Part shown: in pieces, positions 15,069 to 24,374 of the stretch
How positions within the stretch are numbered: the first letter of the stretch is position 1
How the letters are laid out: each line of letters begins with the position of its first letter
Assembly (NCBI GenBank): GCA_030684475.1
Contig: JAUXWB010000349.1
Span: 1-47,396, forward strand
Source of the DNA: Reyranella sp.
GTDB lineage: Bacteria; Pseudomonadota; Alphaproteobacteria; Reyranellales; Reyranellaceae
Direction of reading: 5' to 3'
DNA length: 47,396 nt
Translations under genes and position numbers: made by a program
The notes under the pieces: generated by a model
What the model was told of the DNA's origin: nothing
The model's database searches: none
The model's input: the letters and a program-made list of their open reading frames with translations, nothing else

Positions 15069-16010
15069 ATGCGCATCCTGCTTCGAACAATCGTGGCTCT
15101 GGCCCTTGCCTGCGCGGCCCTGCCGGCAATGGCCCAGGACAAGGTCCGGGTCCTGCTCGACTGGTTCGTCAATCCCGATCACGCGGCACTGGTCGTGGCC
15201 AACCAGCGCGGCATCTTCGCCAAGCACGGCCTCGACGTCGAACTGATCGCGCCGGCCGATCCCAATGCGCCGCCCAAGCTGGTGGCCGCGGGCCAGGCCG
15301 ACTACGCCGTGTCGTATCAGCCGACCCTGCAGATGCTGGTGGCCGAAGGGCTGCCGCTGGTGCGGGTCGGCGTGCTCGTCGCCCAACCGCTCAATTCGCT
15401 GGTGGCCTTGGAGGACAGTCCGGTGAAGACCCTGGCCGACTTCAAGGGTCGCAGGATCGGCTATTCACTCGCCGGCTTCGACGAGGCGCTGCTGGGCGCA
15501 ATGCTCGAAACCGCCGGCCTCACGCTGAAGGACGTGACGTTGATCAACGTCAATTTCGCGCTGACGACGGCGTTGATGAGTAAGCAGGTCGATGGCGTGA
15601 TCGGCGCCTTCCGCAACTTCGAGCTCAACGATCTCGAGCTGAACAAGACCAAGGGCCGCATCTGGCTGGTCGAGAACAACGGCGTGCCGACATACGACGA
15701 GCTGATCCTGGTGGCCACGCGGGAGACCGTCGACGTCGCCCGTACGAAGAAGCTTCTGGCCGCGATCGCCGAGGCCACGGTGTGGCTAAAAGCCAATCCG
15801 GCCGAAGCCTGGGGAGTGTTCTCCAAATCCGGCAAGGAACTCGACAGCGATCTGAACAAGCTCGCCTGGAAGGATACGCTGCCGTTGCTGGCCGACAACC
15901 CCACGGCCCTCGACCGGGCGCGATACGATACCTTCGCGGCATTCCTGGTGAAGCGTGGCCTGATCAAGCAGGCGCCGGCAGCCGACAGCTACCTGCGCGA
16001 CATGAAGTGA
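15069..16010 (+). CDS. thiY: Thiamine-precursor ABC transporter, NMT1/THI5-like binding protein
   Basis: The 313-residue periplasmic binding protein has a signal peptide ending near LPAMAQD (cut about 22-23) and matches the NMT1/THI5-like family, which binds pyrimidine precursors of thiamine. Features are VRVLLDWFVNPDHAALVVANQRGIF near the mature N-terminus and QADYAVSYQPTLQML. AAGGAGAG lies about 4 bases before the ATG, one base after the permease stop. The riboswitch upstream of the operon supports the thiamine role; whether the ligand is HMP or FAMP cannot be told. Confidence 0.9.
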   Translation: MRILLRTIVALALACAALPAMAQDKVRVLLDWFVNPDHAALVVANQRGIFAKHGLDVELIAPADPNAPPKLVAAGQADYAVSYQPTLQMLVAEGLPLVRVGVLVAQPLNSLVALEDSPVKTLADFKGRRIGYSLAGFDEALLGAMLETAGLTLKDVTLINVNFALTTALMSKQVDGVIGAFRNFELNDLELNKTKGRIWLVENNGVPTYDELILVATRETVDVARTKKLLAAIAEATVWLKANPAEAWGVFSKSGKELDSDLNKLAWKDTLPLLADNPTALDRARYDTFAAFLVKRGLIKQAPAADSYLRDMK

Positions 16011-16017
16011 GCCCGCT

Positions 16018-16536
16018 TCAAACCGCCCGGATCTCGATGACCTGAAGGCCCTTCTGGCCCTCGGCGACGCGGATCATCACCTTCTGGCCGGGCGCCAGGG
16101 CGTCCATGCCATGCCGACGCAGCACCGCGGCGTGGACGAAGATGTCGCCATCGGCGGCTTCGCGGGTGACGAAGCCATAGCCGCGTTCGTTGTTGTACCA
16201 TTTGACCAGGGCCACGATGTATTCGCCCATCGCGATGCCGTCCGGAATCGGCGGCGGCTTGGGCATAACGGCGACTGCGGTCGATGAATCGACATCGAGC
16301 ACCTTCATGACCTGCCAGCCCTTGGGGCCGCGCACGCCGGCGCAAACGACAGTAGCCCCAGGCTTGAGATCCTCATGCCCGGCTTGCCGAAGTGTCGTCA
16401 CATGCAAGAACGCGTCGCTATTGTCGATGTCGAGGGCCAGAAATCCGTAGCCTTTGACTGCGTTGAACCACTTAACTTTACCACGCAGCTCAACTGAACC
16501 CGCGTCCCCGCTCGCTTCCCCCTGCTGGGTCGTCAT
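16018..16536 (-). CDS. Cold-shock protein with two CSD domains
   Basis: The 172-residue product carries two cold-shock domains. The first is about 16-82 with RNP1-like KGYGFLAL and RNP2-like DAFLHV; the second is about 104-172 with RGYGFVTR and DIFVHA. A proline-rich linker ([10 protein letters not shown]) joins them. Such double-domain proteins are common in alphaproteobacteria and bind single-stranded RNA or DNA. The first domain's RNP1 keeps the aromatic residues needed to stack on bases. AGGGA lies about 9 bases before the ATG. It converges on thiY with a 7-base gap. Confidence 0.93.
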   Translation of the reverse strand: MTTQQGEASGDAGSVELRGKVKWFNAVKGYGFLALDIDNSDAFLHVTTLRQAGHEDLKPGATVVCAGVRGPKGWQVMKVLDVDSSTAVAVMPKPPPIPDGIAMGEYIVALVKWYNNERGYGFVTREAADGDIFVHAAVLRRHGMDALAPGQKVMIRVAEGQKGLQVIEIRAV

Positions 16537-16658
16537 TCAACGATCCCTTTTGTTATTTGGAAATCCTATCATTCCGGCCAGCGGACGCAACAGTCCTTGT
16601 GGCCGGTCACCGGGGCCAGTTAGACGACATAACCAATGCAACAAGGAGACATCTGCCG

Positions 16659-17537
16659 ATGTTCAAAGCCGATCTGTTCAAGGGAAAGCGGTTTCTCGTC
16701 ACTGGCGGCGGGACGGGCCTCGGCCGGATGATGATGGAGAAATTCGTCGAACTGGGCGCCGATTGCGTAATCTGCGGGCGCCGCGGCAGCGTGCTGGAAG
16801 AGACCGCCAAGCAGGTCATGGCCAAATATCCCGGCCGTCGGGTCGACACCCACGCCGTCGACATCCGCGTCGCCACCGCGGTTGAAGAGATGATTGAGCG
16901 GATCTGGGTCACCGGGCCGCTCGATGGATTGGTCAACAATGCTGCTGGAAACTTCATCTCGCAGACCAAGGACTTGAGCCCCCGCGCCTTCGACGCGATC
17001 GCCAACATCGTGCTGCATGGCACGTTCTACATGACCAATGCCTGCGGCAAGCGCTGGATCGCTGAGAGACGCAAGGCGAGCGTGCTCAGTATCCTGACGA
17101 CGTGGGTATGGACCGGCAGCCCCTTCGTGGTGCCCTCCGCCATGTCCAAGGCCGGAGTCGCCGTCATGACCCAGAGCCTTGCCGTCGAATGGGCGCGCCA
17201 CGGCATCCGCCTCAACGCCATCGCTCCCGGTCCCTTCCCGACCGAGGGCGCGTGGGCCCGGCTCAACCCGCTGAAGGAAGGCGACGACAATCGGTATAAC
17301 ACTCGCAATCCGATGGGCCGCGTCGGCCGGCCCAGCGAGCTTGCCAACATGGCGGCGTTCCTGATGAGCGAGGAGGTCGAGTACATCAACGGCGAGGTGA
17401 TCGCGATCGACGGCGCCATGGGCATCATGGGCAATGGCACCTTCTCGAACATGATGGCCTATAGCGACGCCGACTGGCAGCGTATCCGCGAGCAGATTCA
17501 GTCGGCCAACGCCGCCGACAGGGCCAAGCGCAGCTAG
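16659..17537 (+). CDS. SDR-family oxidoreductase, 2,4-dienoyl-CoA reductase-like
   Basis: The 292-residue product follows the mitochondrial/bacterial 2,4-dienoyl-CoA reductase type of short-chain dehydrogenase, which removes double bonds in unsaturated fatty acyl-CoA breakdown with NADPH. Motifs are TGGGTGLG (15-22), NNAAGNF (93-99), VPSAMSKAGV (158-167) and APGPFPTEGAW (189-199). From recalled alignment to human DECR1, Asn98, Ser160 and Lys164 match catalytic Asn148, Ser210 and Lys214, but Tyr199 is replaced by Trp149 in TTWVWTG. AGGAG lies about 10 bases before the ATG. Its stop is shared with the Rieske gene as a CTAG overlap. Confidence 0.85.
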   Translation: MFKADLFKGKRFLVTGGGTGLGRMMMEKFVELGADCVICGRRGSVLEETAKQVMAKYPGRRVDTHAVDIRVATAVEEMIERIWVTGPLDGLVNNAAGNFISQTKDLSPRAFDAIANIVLHGTFYMTNACGKRWIAERRKASVLSILTTWVWTGSPFVVPSAMSKAGVAVMTQSLAVEWARHGIRLNAIAPGPFPTEGAWARLNPLKEGDDNRYNTRNPMGRVGRPSELANMAAFLMSEEVEYINGEVIAIDGAMGIMGNGTFSNMMAYSDADWQRIREQIQSANAADRAKRS

Positions 17538-18658
17538 AAGCGGCTGAGCGCCACCGTCAGCGTCTGGTGGAAATGGACGATGGCGCTTTCGAACTTGCCG
17601 AAGGTGAAGGCGTCGTTGGCGCCGCTGCCGAGACCGCGCTGGATCGCCTGCACCACGGCGCGGTCCTCCGCAGCACCGGTCGTGCCGACGAATTCGGCAT
17701 CACGTTTGGCCTCGGCCAAGGCCGTGGGATCATCACCGCCGTCGTTGGTCATCGTGTAGGTGATCTGCCGGGTACGGTCGACCGCCAACGGTTCGAGGAT
17801 CACGACATTGGTATGCCGCGACAGGACGGTGATCAGCACGTTCGGGAACAGGTGGTAGACATAGGTCAGGAGACCTTCGACCCGCCGCTCCTGCGGTGGC
17901 ACCTTCGCCAGTTTCTTGATGCGCTGGAACGGATAGGTCACGCGGCTGTTCGGGCCAAACAGGTCGATGACGTTGAGATTGTCGAATCCATAGGGGAGAA
18001 AGCTCTCCGGGTGAGTCGACTTGATGTGATAGCCCTCGATGAAGCTCTCGAGCAGGATCTTCCAGTTGACCTCGAAGTCGCGCTCGGCGGTCGCGAAGAC
18101 ACGCTGGTCAGACGCGATCAGCTTGCCCAACCCATCGAGCGAATCGTCAAACAGCACCGGTTCGGTCTGGGTAACGAAAACGAGCCCCAGGTGCTCCCGC
18201 GCCATGACCGGGACCAGCGGATGGGCCTCCTTGTCGAAGCCCGGGAATCCCTCTTCGTGCGGAATGTGGCGCAGCCTGCCTTCGAGATTGTAGGTCCAGC
18301 CATGATAGCGGCAGACGAACGCCTTGCTGCAACCCGAGCCGCTGGCGACCTGCATGCCGCGATGCCGGCAGGCATTGCGAAAGCCGCGAACCTTTCCGTC
18401 GGCGCCACGGACGACGACGAGCGGCGTACCGGCCGCCTCGCGCGCGACGTAGGAGCCGGCCTCGGGCAGCGCCGCAGAGGGGCAGAACGGCGTCGGTGAG
18501 CGCTTGAGAACCTGCCCGATCTCGGCCGCCAGACGTTCCTCCGACCGGTAGTTCGCAACCGGCTCACGCCAGACGCTCTGACCGACGTCAGTCGTTCGAT
18601 TGGCGATGTGATCTAGCACGCGTTGCGCCACCGACCGGTCGTCCATCATTGTTGTCAT
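17534..18658 (-). CDS. Rieske-type aromatic ring-hydroxylating oxygenase, alpha subunit
   Basis: The 374-residue product has an N-terminal Rieske [2Fe-2S] domain with Cys97-x-His99 and Cys116-x2-His119 (CRHRG and CRYHGWTY), then an SRPBCC catalytic domain whose mononuclear iron ligands are His211 and His216 in EGYHIKSTHPESF. The Asp or Glu third ligand is probably in the ANDAFTFGKFE region near the C-terminus. It resembles the carnitine/choline monooxygenase-like branch as much as true aromatic dioxygenases. No beta subunit, ferredoxin or reductase is nearby. AGGA lies about 7 bases before the ATG at 18658; the ORF could start at 18685 without a ribosome site. Confidence 0.88.
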   Translation of the reverse strand: MTTMMDDRSVAQRVLDHIANRTTDVGQSVWREPVANYRSEERLAAEIGQVLKRSPTPFCPSAALPEAGSYVAREAAGTPLVVVRGADGKVRGFRNACRHRGMQVASGSGCSKAFVCRYHGWTYNLEGRLRHIPHEEGFPGFDKEAHPLVPVMAREHLGLVFVTQTEPVLFDDSLDGLGKLIASDQRVFATAERDFEVNWKILLESFIEGYHIKSTHPESFLPYGFDNLNVIDLFGPNSRVTYPFQRIKKLAKVPPQERRVEGLLTYVYHLFPNVLITVLSRHTNVVILEPLAVDRTRQITYTMTNDGGDDPTALAEAKRDAEFVGTTGAAEDRAVVQAIQRGLGSGANDAFTFGKFESAIVHFHQTLTVALSRF

Positions 18659-18684
18659 CGTCGAATTCCTTTCCGCCCCGGCCA

Positions 18685-18713
18685 ATCATACGCCAGGGTT
18701 GGGTGCGGGTTCA
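18685..18713 (-). promoter_or_regulatory. Putative promoter of the Rieske oxygenase gene
   Basis: On the minus strand TGAACC (18713-18708) and TATGAT (18690-18685) are 17 bases apart, a fair sigma-70 match with a strong -10 and weak -35. Transcription would begin near 18678, about 20 bases before the start codon. A weak -35 fits a promoter that needs an activator. Confidence 0.4.
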
Positions 18714-18721
18714 GCCCGATG

Positions 18722-18739
18722 TGTTGCACGATTGCAACA
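18722..18739. promoter_or_regulatory. Operator-like palindrome
   Basis: TGTTGCA at 18722-18728 and TGCAACA at 18733-18739 are perfect inverted 7-mers around CGAT. The centre is about 52 bases upstream of the expected transcript start of the Rieske gene, a typical place for an activator. The regulator is not in view. Confidence 0.5.
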
Positions 18740-18862
18740 TGCGGAGATGATTGATGCGTACGATCGACCCAAGCCGCGATCCATGGCCGCAATTGAGCCA
18801 AAGTGTAGGGGCTATTTGCTCCCTCCTCTTTCTCCAGTTTCAGGTCCCTGTGAGATCTTGCC

Positions 18863-19510
18863 GTGTGGTTGAGCAGTAAGTCGGTCTCCCGGACATCCAG
18901 AGCCGCCGCGTATCGGCGCTTCGTGCCTGCCGGCATTCTGGCCGTAGGCTTGGCGCTGGCCATGGGCGGCGGCGTGCTGGCGCAGGCCGTCGAAGCCCGC
19001 CATTGGCGCGGCGTCACGGCGACAACCCGCCAGCCTGAGCAGGTCGTTGCCGGCACTCAGGCCGAATGGCGGGCCCTGTGGGGCCGGGTCGGGCTCCCCG
19101 CCCCTGACATGTTCGAACAGGGCCGCATGAACGCGGTCGGAATTTTCCTCGGCCGCCGCGGCGGCGAGGGGTACGCCGTCAATGTCCTGTCGACCAGCCG
19201 CCGGCGCGACCGCATCGTGGTCGTCTTCGAAGAACGGATGCCGCCCGATATCATGCTGGCGCAGCGCGCGGCGCCCAGGCCGGTGGCCAGTGGCCCGTCC
19301 CTCAGTGGCCCGTCCCTCGGCGGCGCCGGCACGACGCTCGGACCGGCCGGTCAGGGTAGTGCAGGCTTCGCAGCTTCCGGTGCCCCTGCCATCGCCAGCC
19401 TGCCGCCCCCGCCCAGCCACCCGGTCGGAAAGCCCACCTCGCCCTGGGCAATCATCCTGATCCACCGGGCCGATCTGCCCATCACGGTCGAGCAGCGCCT
19501 GTTCCGCTGA
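18863..19510 (+). CDS. Exported protein, PrcB-like
   Basis: The 215-residue product has a hydrophobic N-terminal stretch (FVPAGILAVGLALAMGG, about 20-36) that is a signal peptide or anchor. Residues about 58-125 (QAEWRALWGRVGLPAP, VGIFLGRRGGEGYAVNVLS, IVVVFEERMPPD) look like the PrcB C-terminal domain, a small periplasmic beta domain, but I am not certain. A Pro/Gly/Ser-rich linker follows with two SGPSL repeats. The GTG start is uncertain; a GTG at 18922 would also keep the signal. It ends 9 bases before the dehydratase stop. Confidence 0.55.
   Translation: MWLSSKSVSRTSRAAAYRRFVPAGILAVGLALAMGGGVLAQAVEARHWRGVTATTRQPEQVVAGTQAEWRALWGRVGLPAPDMFEQGRMNAVGIFLGRRGGEGYAVNVLSTSRRRDRIVVVFEERMPPDIMLAQRAAPRPVASGPSLSGPSLGGAGTTLGPAGQGSAGFAASGAPAIASLPPPPSHPVGKPTSPWAIILIHRADLPITVEQRLFR
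19289..19318 (+). repeat. Two tandem 15-bp repeats within a coding region
   Basis: The unit at 19289-19303 is repeated exactly at 19304-19318 and codes SGPSL twice in the linker of the PrcB-like protein. A third, imperfect GPSLGG-like unit does not follow cleanly. Such short in-frame repeats arise by slippage. Confidence 0.8.
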
Positions 19511-19519
19511 GTCGCCGGA

Positions 19520-21322
19520 TCAATGGGAGTGCCGTGGCACGCCCTTCGTCTGGACGATCTTCTGGTAATTGACCGCAAAATCGAGGCAGGCGCCGCTCGC
19601 CAGCTGGCCCACGAACTTGCGCTGCAATTCCTGCCACGGCGTCTGGCTCTCGACGATGTTCGGTTTCCACGCCGCCTTGCGCCTGGCGTACTCGGCGGCG
19701 GGGATCATGATGTTGGCCGTCCGCTTGCCGATGTCGACGCGGACCTTGTCGCCCGTCTTGAGCAGCGCCAGGCCCCCGCCGACAGCGGCTTCGGGCGAGG
19801 CGTTCAGGATCGACGGGCTCGCCGACGTGCCGCTTTGCCGGCCATCGCCGACGCACGGCAGCAGCAGCACGCCGCCTTTCACCAACCGGTCGGGCGGCAA
19901 CATGTTCACCACCTCGGCCGCGCCCGGGTAACCCACGGGGCCGGCATTGCGAATGAACAGGATGCTGTTCTCGTCGATCGGCAGCTTGGGGTCGTTGATC
20001 CGGTGGTGATAATCCTCCGGCCCCTCGAACACGATCGCGGTGCCTTCGAAGGCATTCTTGTCGCCCTTGCGCTCGAGGTACTTCTTGCGGAATTCCGGCG
20101 AGATGACCGAGGTCTTCATGATCGCCGAGTCGAACAGGTTGCCGGTCAGTACGGCGAAGCCTGCCGTGTTGAGCATCGGCTTGTCGTAGGTCTTGATCAC
20201 GTCGCCGTCGGCCGGCGTCGCGCCCTTCAGGTTCTGCGCCATGGTTTGGCCCGTGACGGTCAGCGCATCGCCGTGGACTTTCTTCTTGGCCAGAAGTTCG
20301 GCCATCACCGTCGGTACGCCGCCTGCGCGGTGGAATGCCTCGCCGAGATACTTGCCGGCTGGCATGCAATTCACCAACAGAGGGATGTCGTAGCCGATCC
20401 TGTCCCAATCCTCATTGACCAGCTTCACGCCGATGTGGCGGGCAATCGCGTTGATGTGCGGCGGGCAATTGGTCGAGGCACCGAGCGCACTGGCTGCAAC
20501 GATGGCGTTCTCGAACGCCTTGCGGGTCAGGATGTCGGAGGGTTTCAGGTCCTCCCACACCATGTCGACGATGCGCTTGCCGGTTTCGTAGGCGATCTGG
20601 CCGCGCTCCCGGTAAGGACCGGGAATGGCCGCGCAGCCGGTGAGCGACATGCCGAGCGCCTCGGCCATGCTGTTCATCGACAGCGCCGTGCCCATGGTGT
20701 TGCAATGACCGACACTGGGGGCGCTAGAAGCCACCATTTCGACGAACTGCTCCATGTCGATGCGGCCCGCCGCCAGTTCCTGGCGGGCGTACCACACGAT
20801 GGTGCCAGACCCGGCCAGACCACCGGCGAAGTGGCCATCGAGCATCGGCCCGCCCGACAAGACTATGGCCGGGATATTGACCGTCGCCGCGCCCATGATC
20901 ATGGCCGGAGTGGTCTTGTCGCAGCCCGTGGTCAGCACGACGCCGTCGAAGAAATAGCCATATAGGCACTCGACCAGGCTCAAGTACGCGAGATTGCGGT
21001 CGAGCGCCGCCGTCGGACGCTTGCCCGTCTCCTGGATGGGATGAACCGGGAACTCGATGGGAATGCCGCCGGCGTCGCGGATGCCGTCCCGCACACGGGA
21101 CGCGAGATCGAGGTGGTGGCGGTTGCATGGCGAGAGGTCGCTGCCGGTCTGGGCGATGCCGATGATCGGGCGGCCGCTGCGCAGCTCGGCAAGCGTCAGG
21201 CCGAAATTCATGTAGCGCTCGAGATAGAGCGCCGCCATCGTCGGATCGCCCGGTGCGTCAAACCATTCGCGGCTGCGCAGCCGGCGCGTGCCCTTGCCTT
21301 TGCCCTTCTTGTCGGCGGCCAT
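19520..21322 (-). CDS. IlvD/Edd-family sugar-acid dehydratase
   Basis: The 600-residue product belongs to the dihydroxy-acid/6-phosphogluconate dehydratase family, iron-sulfur enzymes that dehydrate sugar acids or dihydroxy acids. Cluster cysteines are likely in [19 protein letters not shown] and [22 protein letters not shown]. The long form and the neighbours (KDG kinase, KDPG aldolase) favour a sugar-acid substrate such as a pentonate or hexonate over valine synthesis. The start at 21322 has GGAGG 7 bases upstream; longer frames do not. It diverges from the kinase gene with 100 bases between them. Confidence 0.88.
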   Translation of the reverse strand: MAADKKGKGKGTRRLRSREWFDAPGDPTMAALYLERYMNFGLTLAELRSGRPIIGIAQTGSDLSPCNRHHLDLASRVRDGIRDAGGIPIEFPVHPIQETGKRPTAALDRNLAYLSLVECLYGYFFDGVVLTTGCDKTTPAMIMGAATVNIPAIVLSGGPMLDGHFAGGLAGSGTIVWYARQELAAGRIDMEQFVEMVASSAPSVGHCNTMGTALSMNSMAEALGMSLTGCAAIPGPYRERGQIAYETGKRIVDMVWEDLKPSDILTRKAFENAIVAASALGASTNCPPHINAIARHIGVKLVNEDWDRIGYDIPLLVNCMPAGKYLGEAFHRAGGVPTVMAELLAKKKVHGDALTVTGQTMAQNLKGATPADGDVIKTYDKPMLNTAGFAVLTGNLFDSAIMKTSVISPEFRKKYLERKGDKNAFEGTAIVFEGPEDYHHRINDPKLPIDENSILFIRNAGPVGYPGAAEVVNMLPPDRLVKGGVLLLPCVGDGRQSGTSASPSILNASPEAAVGGGLALLKTGDKVRVDIGKRTANIMIPAAEYARRKAAWKPNIVESQTPWQELQRKFVGQLASGACLDFAVNYQKIVQTKGVPRHSH

Positions 21323-21422
21323 CCCATTCCTCCACTTCTGTTTTGCCAACCCTGGGAGAAGGCGTCGCGGAAGTCCAGCGCCGCGCTTGAGGTTCACCCG
21401 GCGGCGTGACAAACCTTGCGAA

Positions 21423-22352
21423 ATGAAGACCTCCCCCGACATCGTGTGCCTCGGCGAACCATTGATCGAGTTCAACCGGCCACGCGAAGGCGATGGTCGA
21501 ACCTGGCTGCAGGGCTTCGGCGGCGACTCGCAGAATGTCGCGATCGCGGCAGCCCGCCAGGGCGCATCGGCCGGCTACCTCACCAGCGTCGGCGAGGACT
21601 GGATGGGCGATGCCTTCCTCGAGCTGTGGAAGGCGGAAGGCGTCGATGCCTCACGCGTCACCCGCCATCCAAGTGCGCCGACCGGCGTCAACTTCGTCAC
21701 CCACAGCGCCGCCGGCCACAAATTCGACTACCTGCGCAAGAACTCCGCCGCCTCCCTGATGACCCCCGACACCCTGCCCGTGGACTACATCGCCGGCGCC
21801 CGGTTCCTTCATCTCTCCGCGATCGGCCAGGCGATCAGCGACAGCGCCCGGCAGACCTGCGACGCCGCCATCGCCGCCGCCCGCGCGGCCGGAGTGAAGG
21901 TCTCCTACGACACCAACCTGCGCCTGCGGCTGTGGGACCTCGACTCCGCGCGCCGGACGATCGACGCCGCCATCGCCCGCTGCGACGTGGCACTCCCGAG
22001 CGTCGACGACTCGCAACAGCTCACCGGGCTTTCCGCACCGGATGCCATCGTCGACTACTATCTCGGGCTTGGTGCGCCATTGGTGGCTCTCAAAATGGGC
22101 GCCGAAGGGTCGCTCATCGCCACTTCCACCAAGCGCGAGCGCGTCGCGCCGCACAAGGTCGCCGCCGTCGACGCGACCGGTGCCGGTGATACCTTCGATG
22201 GAGCCTTCCTTGCCCGCTTGCTGGCCGGCGATGACCCCGCGACCGCGGCCCGCTACGCCAATGTTGCCGCAGCCCTGTCGACCCGTGGATACGGCTCCGT
22301 GACCCCAATCCCGCGCGCTGCTGACGTTCTCAGTGAACTGGAGCGCGCCTGA
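21423..22352 (+). CDS. kdgK: PfkB-family sugar kinase, 2-dehydro-3-deoxygluconokinase-like
   Basis: The 309-residue product is a PfkB carbohydrate kinase. It has the N-terminal [10 protein letters not shown], the [15 protein letters not shown] glycine-rich sugar-binding region (about 36-51) and the C-terminal signature [20 protein letters not shown], whose Asp acts as base. KDG kinase phosphorylates 2-keto-3-deoxygluconate to KDPG. The role is supported by the dehydratase opposite and the KDPG aldolase at 24.4-25.0 kb. The ribosome site is weak. Its 3' end overlaps the convergent hydroxylase gene by 23 bases. Confidence 0.85.
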   Translation: MKTSPDIVCLGEPLIEFNRPREGDGRTWLQGFGGDSQNVAIAAARQGASAGYLTSVGEDWMGDAFLELWKAEGVDASRVTRHPSAPTGVNFVTHSAAGHKFDYLRKNSAASLMTPDTLPVDYIAGARFLHLSAIGQAISDSARQTCDAAIAAARAAGVKVSYDTNLRLRLWDLDSARRTIDAAIARCDVALPSVDDSQQLTGLSAPDAIVDYYLGLGAPLVALKMGAEGSLIATSTKRERVAPHKVAAVDATGAGDTFDGAFLARLLAGDDPATAARYANVAAALSTRGYGSVTPIPRAADVLSELERA

Positions 22353-23304
22353 GCCTGGGCACGATGGCCCGCATGAAGCGCCAGAACACTGTGACCTGCT
22401 GAACCAGCCAGCCTCGGCCATTGTCGGCATCGATCGTCGGATCGGCCACCCCGGTCGGGCGGTTCCGCTCGTCGTAGATCGCCGTGCCGAACAGGATGTC
22501 CCAGATCGGGAACACCGGCGCGAAATTGTGGTCCTGGATATGCCGCTCTTCCGCGTTCGCCAACGCATGATGCAGCCGATGGAAGCGCGGGCCGACCAGC
22601 ATGCGACTACCGAGCCATCCGAAGCTTAGATCGACGTTGGCATGCGACCAGCTTTCGACGAGGCGGCCGATCATCAGAATGACGACGTATTCCCCGGGCT
22701 GGACACCGACCAGCTGCGAGAACAGTACCAGCGCCAGCGTGATCAGCAGGTCGTCGACGACGTGATTTCGGTCATCTGTCCAGACCGTCATCCGGCGCTG
22801 GCTGTGATGCAGGCTATGCAGCGCCCACCACCAGGAAAAGCCGTGCTGCGCGCGATGCAGCCAATAGGCGGCGAAGTCGTAGAGGACGAAATAGACGAGG
22901 AACGAGGCCAGGACGTTGTCGCCGAGCCACGGTAGCACCCTTTCGAGCCGCGGCGGCGCATATCCCCAAGTCCGTACTGTCAGCTCGATCTCCTGAACCA
23001 GCGGATAGGTGATGACGAAAATGGCCAGCGGCACGACACCGAGCTTGTTCAGCACCGTGTAGACTTGGTCAACAAGGATCAGCCGGTCGTCCTTGCTTGG
23101 CTTCTCCAGCGGCCATCGGCGCTCGAAGAACCGCATGCCGACGGCGATGACCGCGATCTGCACCACACCCAGCATCACGTATTCGACGGCATTGTAGCCT
23201 GGCTCGTACCAGGCCATTTGACCGAGATGGAAAAGAACCGGTCCGACGAAAGTCTCGAATATCCAGGTCTGAACGCCGACCCAGATGTCTATGATGTCCC
23301 TCAT
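22330..23304 (-). CDS. Sterol desaturase/fatty acid hydroxylase family membrane protein
   Basis: The 324-residue integral membrane protein has the diiron histidine motifs of the family: HRAQH (about 150-154), HSLHHSQ (163-169) and FHRLHHA (about 242-248), with HNFAPVF as a later His. Four or five hydrophobic segments surround them. Family members hydroxylate or desaturate lipids using O2; the bacterial substrate may be a fatty acid, carotenoid or hopanoid. It starts 15 bases after the beta-propeller gene on the same strand. Confidence 0.9.
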   Translation of the reverse strand: MRDIIDIWVGVQTWIFETFVGPVLFHLGQMAWYEPGYNAVEYVMLGVVQIAVIAVGMRFFERRWPLEKPSKDDRLILVDQVYTVLNKLGVVPLAIFVITYPLVQEIELTVRTWGYAPPRLERVLPWLGDNVLASFLVYFVLYDFAAYWLHRAQHGFSWWWALHSLHHSQRRMTVWTDDRNHVVDDLLITLALVLFSQLVGVQPGEYVVILMIGRLVESWSHANVDLSFGWLGSRMLVGPRFHRLHHALANAEERHIQDHNFAPVFPIWDILFGTAIYDERNRPTGVADPTIDADNGRGWLVQQVTVFWRFMRAIVPRLRRAPVH

Positions 23305-23319
23305 GGGAACGCGCGCCTA

Positions 23320-24321
23320 CTAGGAGCCGCCTGCCGTCGATACCGCGCGGACCGGCCCCTTTGCCGGCCCCGTCGACCCGGGCTTCAGCATGAATACGCC
23401 ATGCGGGGACTTGCCCACGGGAATACTGGCGACGACCTTGAGTTGCTCGATGTCGACCACCGCGACCCGGCGCAGGAAACGCTGCGTGACCCACAGCTCC
23501 TTGCCGTCCGGCGTGATGTCCATGCAGTCCGGACCGCCCGGAACGCGAACGTTGCCGACGACCTTCATCTCCTCGGTATCGATCAGCGATACCGTGCCTT
23601 CGACGCGGTTGCTCAGAAAATAGTGGCGGTCATCGCCCTTGGGCCAGAAGTTGTGCGCGCCCTTGCCGGTCTGCAGCGTGCCCTTCACGCCGCCATCGAT
23701 CGGATCGACGACGACGATGCCGTCCTGCCCGGTCAAGGCCACGAGCAACCGCTTGTTGTCCGGCAACATGACGATCCCCGCAGGCGCGTTGCCGACCGGA
23801 ACGCTCCACTTCAGGGCCTGCGTCTGCAGGTCGAACGCCGCAAGCCGGCCGCTCTGCTGAAGCGTGACGAAGACGGTCCGGGACTCGGCGTCGAAGGCCA
23901 TATGGCTCGGCAACCCGTCGATGAAGATCCGCCCGGCAAGACGGAAGCCGTCGGCGTGGAAGATGTCGACGTGGTCGAGTCTGTAGGCCGCCGTGACGAA
24001 CCACTTGCCGTCAGGGCTGAAGCCCAGGTGGTAGGGATCGATGATGTCCTTCACGATCCGTCTGCGCTCGCCTGTCCTGATGTCCAGCCCGAGCAGTTCG
24101 TTGGTGTACGTTGAGCCAATCAGCATCTCATTGCCACCTGGCATCACGATCACATGGTGAGGCTCGCGGCCGACCGGGTGACGCGCCAGCTCGACCCGGC
24201 CGCTGCGGCTCAGGATGCTGTAGGACGCTTCGTCCGAATTGAGAACCAGAACGGCGTCCGCCCGGGCCGCTCCGCTGGCACCCAAGGCCAATGCAATTGC
24301 CGCAAGAGTCAATTTGTTCAT
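23320..24321 (-). CDS. Exported YncE-like beta-propeller protein
   Basis: The 333-residue product has a signal peptide (MNKLTLAAIALALGASGAARA) and a seven-blade beta-propeller of the YVTN/cytochrome D1-like type. Repeated blade ends are HVIVMPGGNEMLIGST, HLGFSPDGKWFVTA, HMAFDAESRTVFVT, GIVMLPDNKRLLVAL and CMDITPDGKELWVT. No haem motif is present. The role is unknown; such periplasmic propellers often sit near oxidative sugar or alcohol genes. The ATG is the only plausible start and gives a clean signal peptide; AAGGAG lies about 14 bases upstream, farther than usual. Confidence 0.82.
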   Translation of the reverse strand: MNKLTLAAIALALGASGAARADAVLVLNSDEASYSILSRSGRVELARHPVGREPHHVIVMPGGNEMLIGSTYTNELLGLDIRTGERRRIVKDIIDPYHLGFSPDGKWFVTAAYRLDHVDIFHADGFRLAGRIFIDGLPSHMAFDAESRTVFVTLQQSGRLAAFDLQTQALKWSVPVGNAPAGIVMLPDNKRLLVALTGQDGIVVVDPIDGGVKGTLQTGKGAHNFWPKGDDRHYFLSNRVEGTVSLIDTEEMKVVGNVRVPGGPDCMDITPDGKELWVTQRFLRRVAVVDIEQLKVVASIPVGKSPHGVFMLKPGSTGPAKGPVRAVSTAGGS

Positions 24322-24374
24322 GAGGGCAGACCGAACTCCTTGAGGCACCTTGAAGCACCTTTCCCGCACGGGCG

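Noticed and set aside
19523..20965. A 480-codon plus-strand frame opposite the sugar-acid dehydratase
   Set aside because: It is the antisense shadow of a well-supported IlvD/Edd gene and has no recognisable motif.
22330..22352. The 23-base overlap of the KDG kinase and hydroxylase genes as a sign of frameshift
   Set aside because: Both proteins end at normal lengths for their families, so it is a plain convergent overlap.
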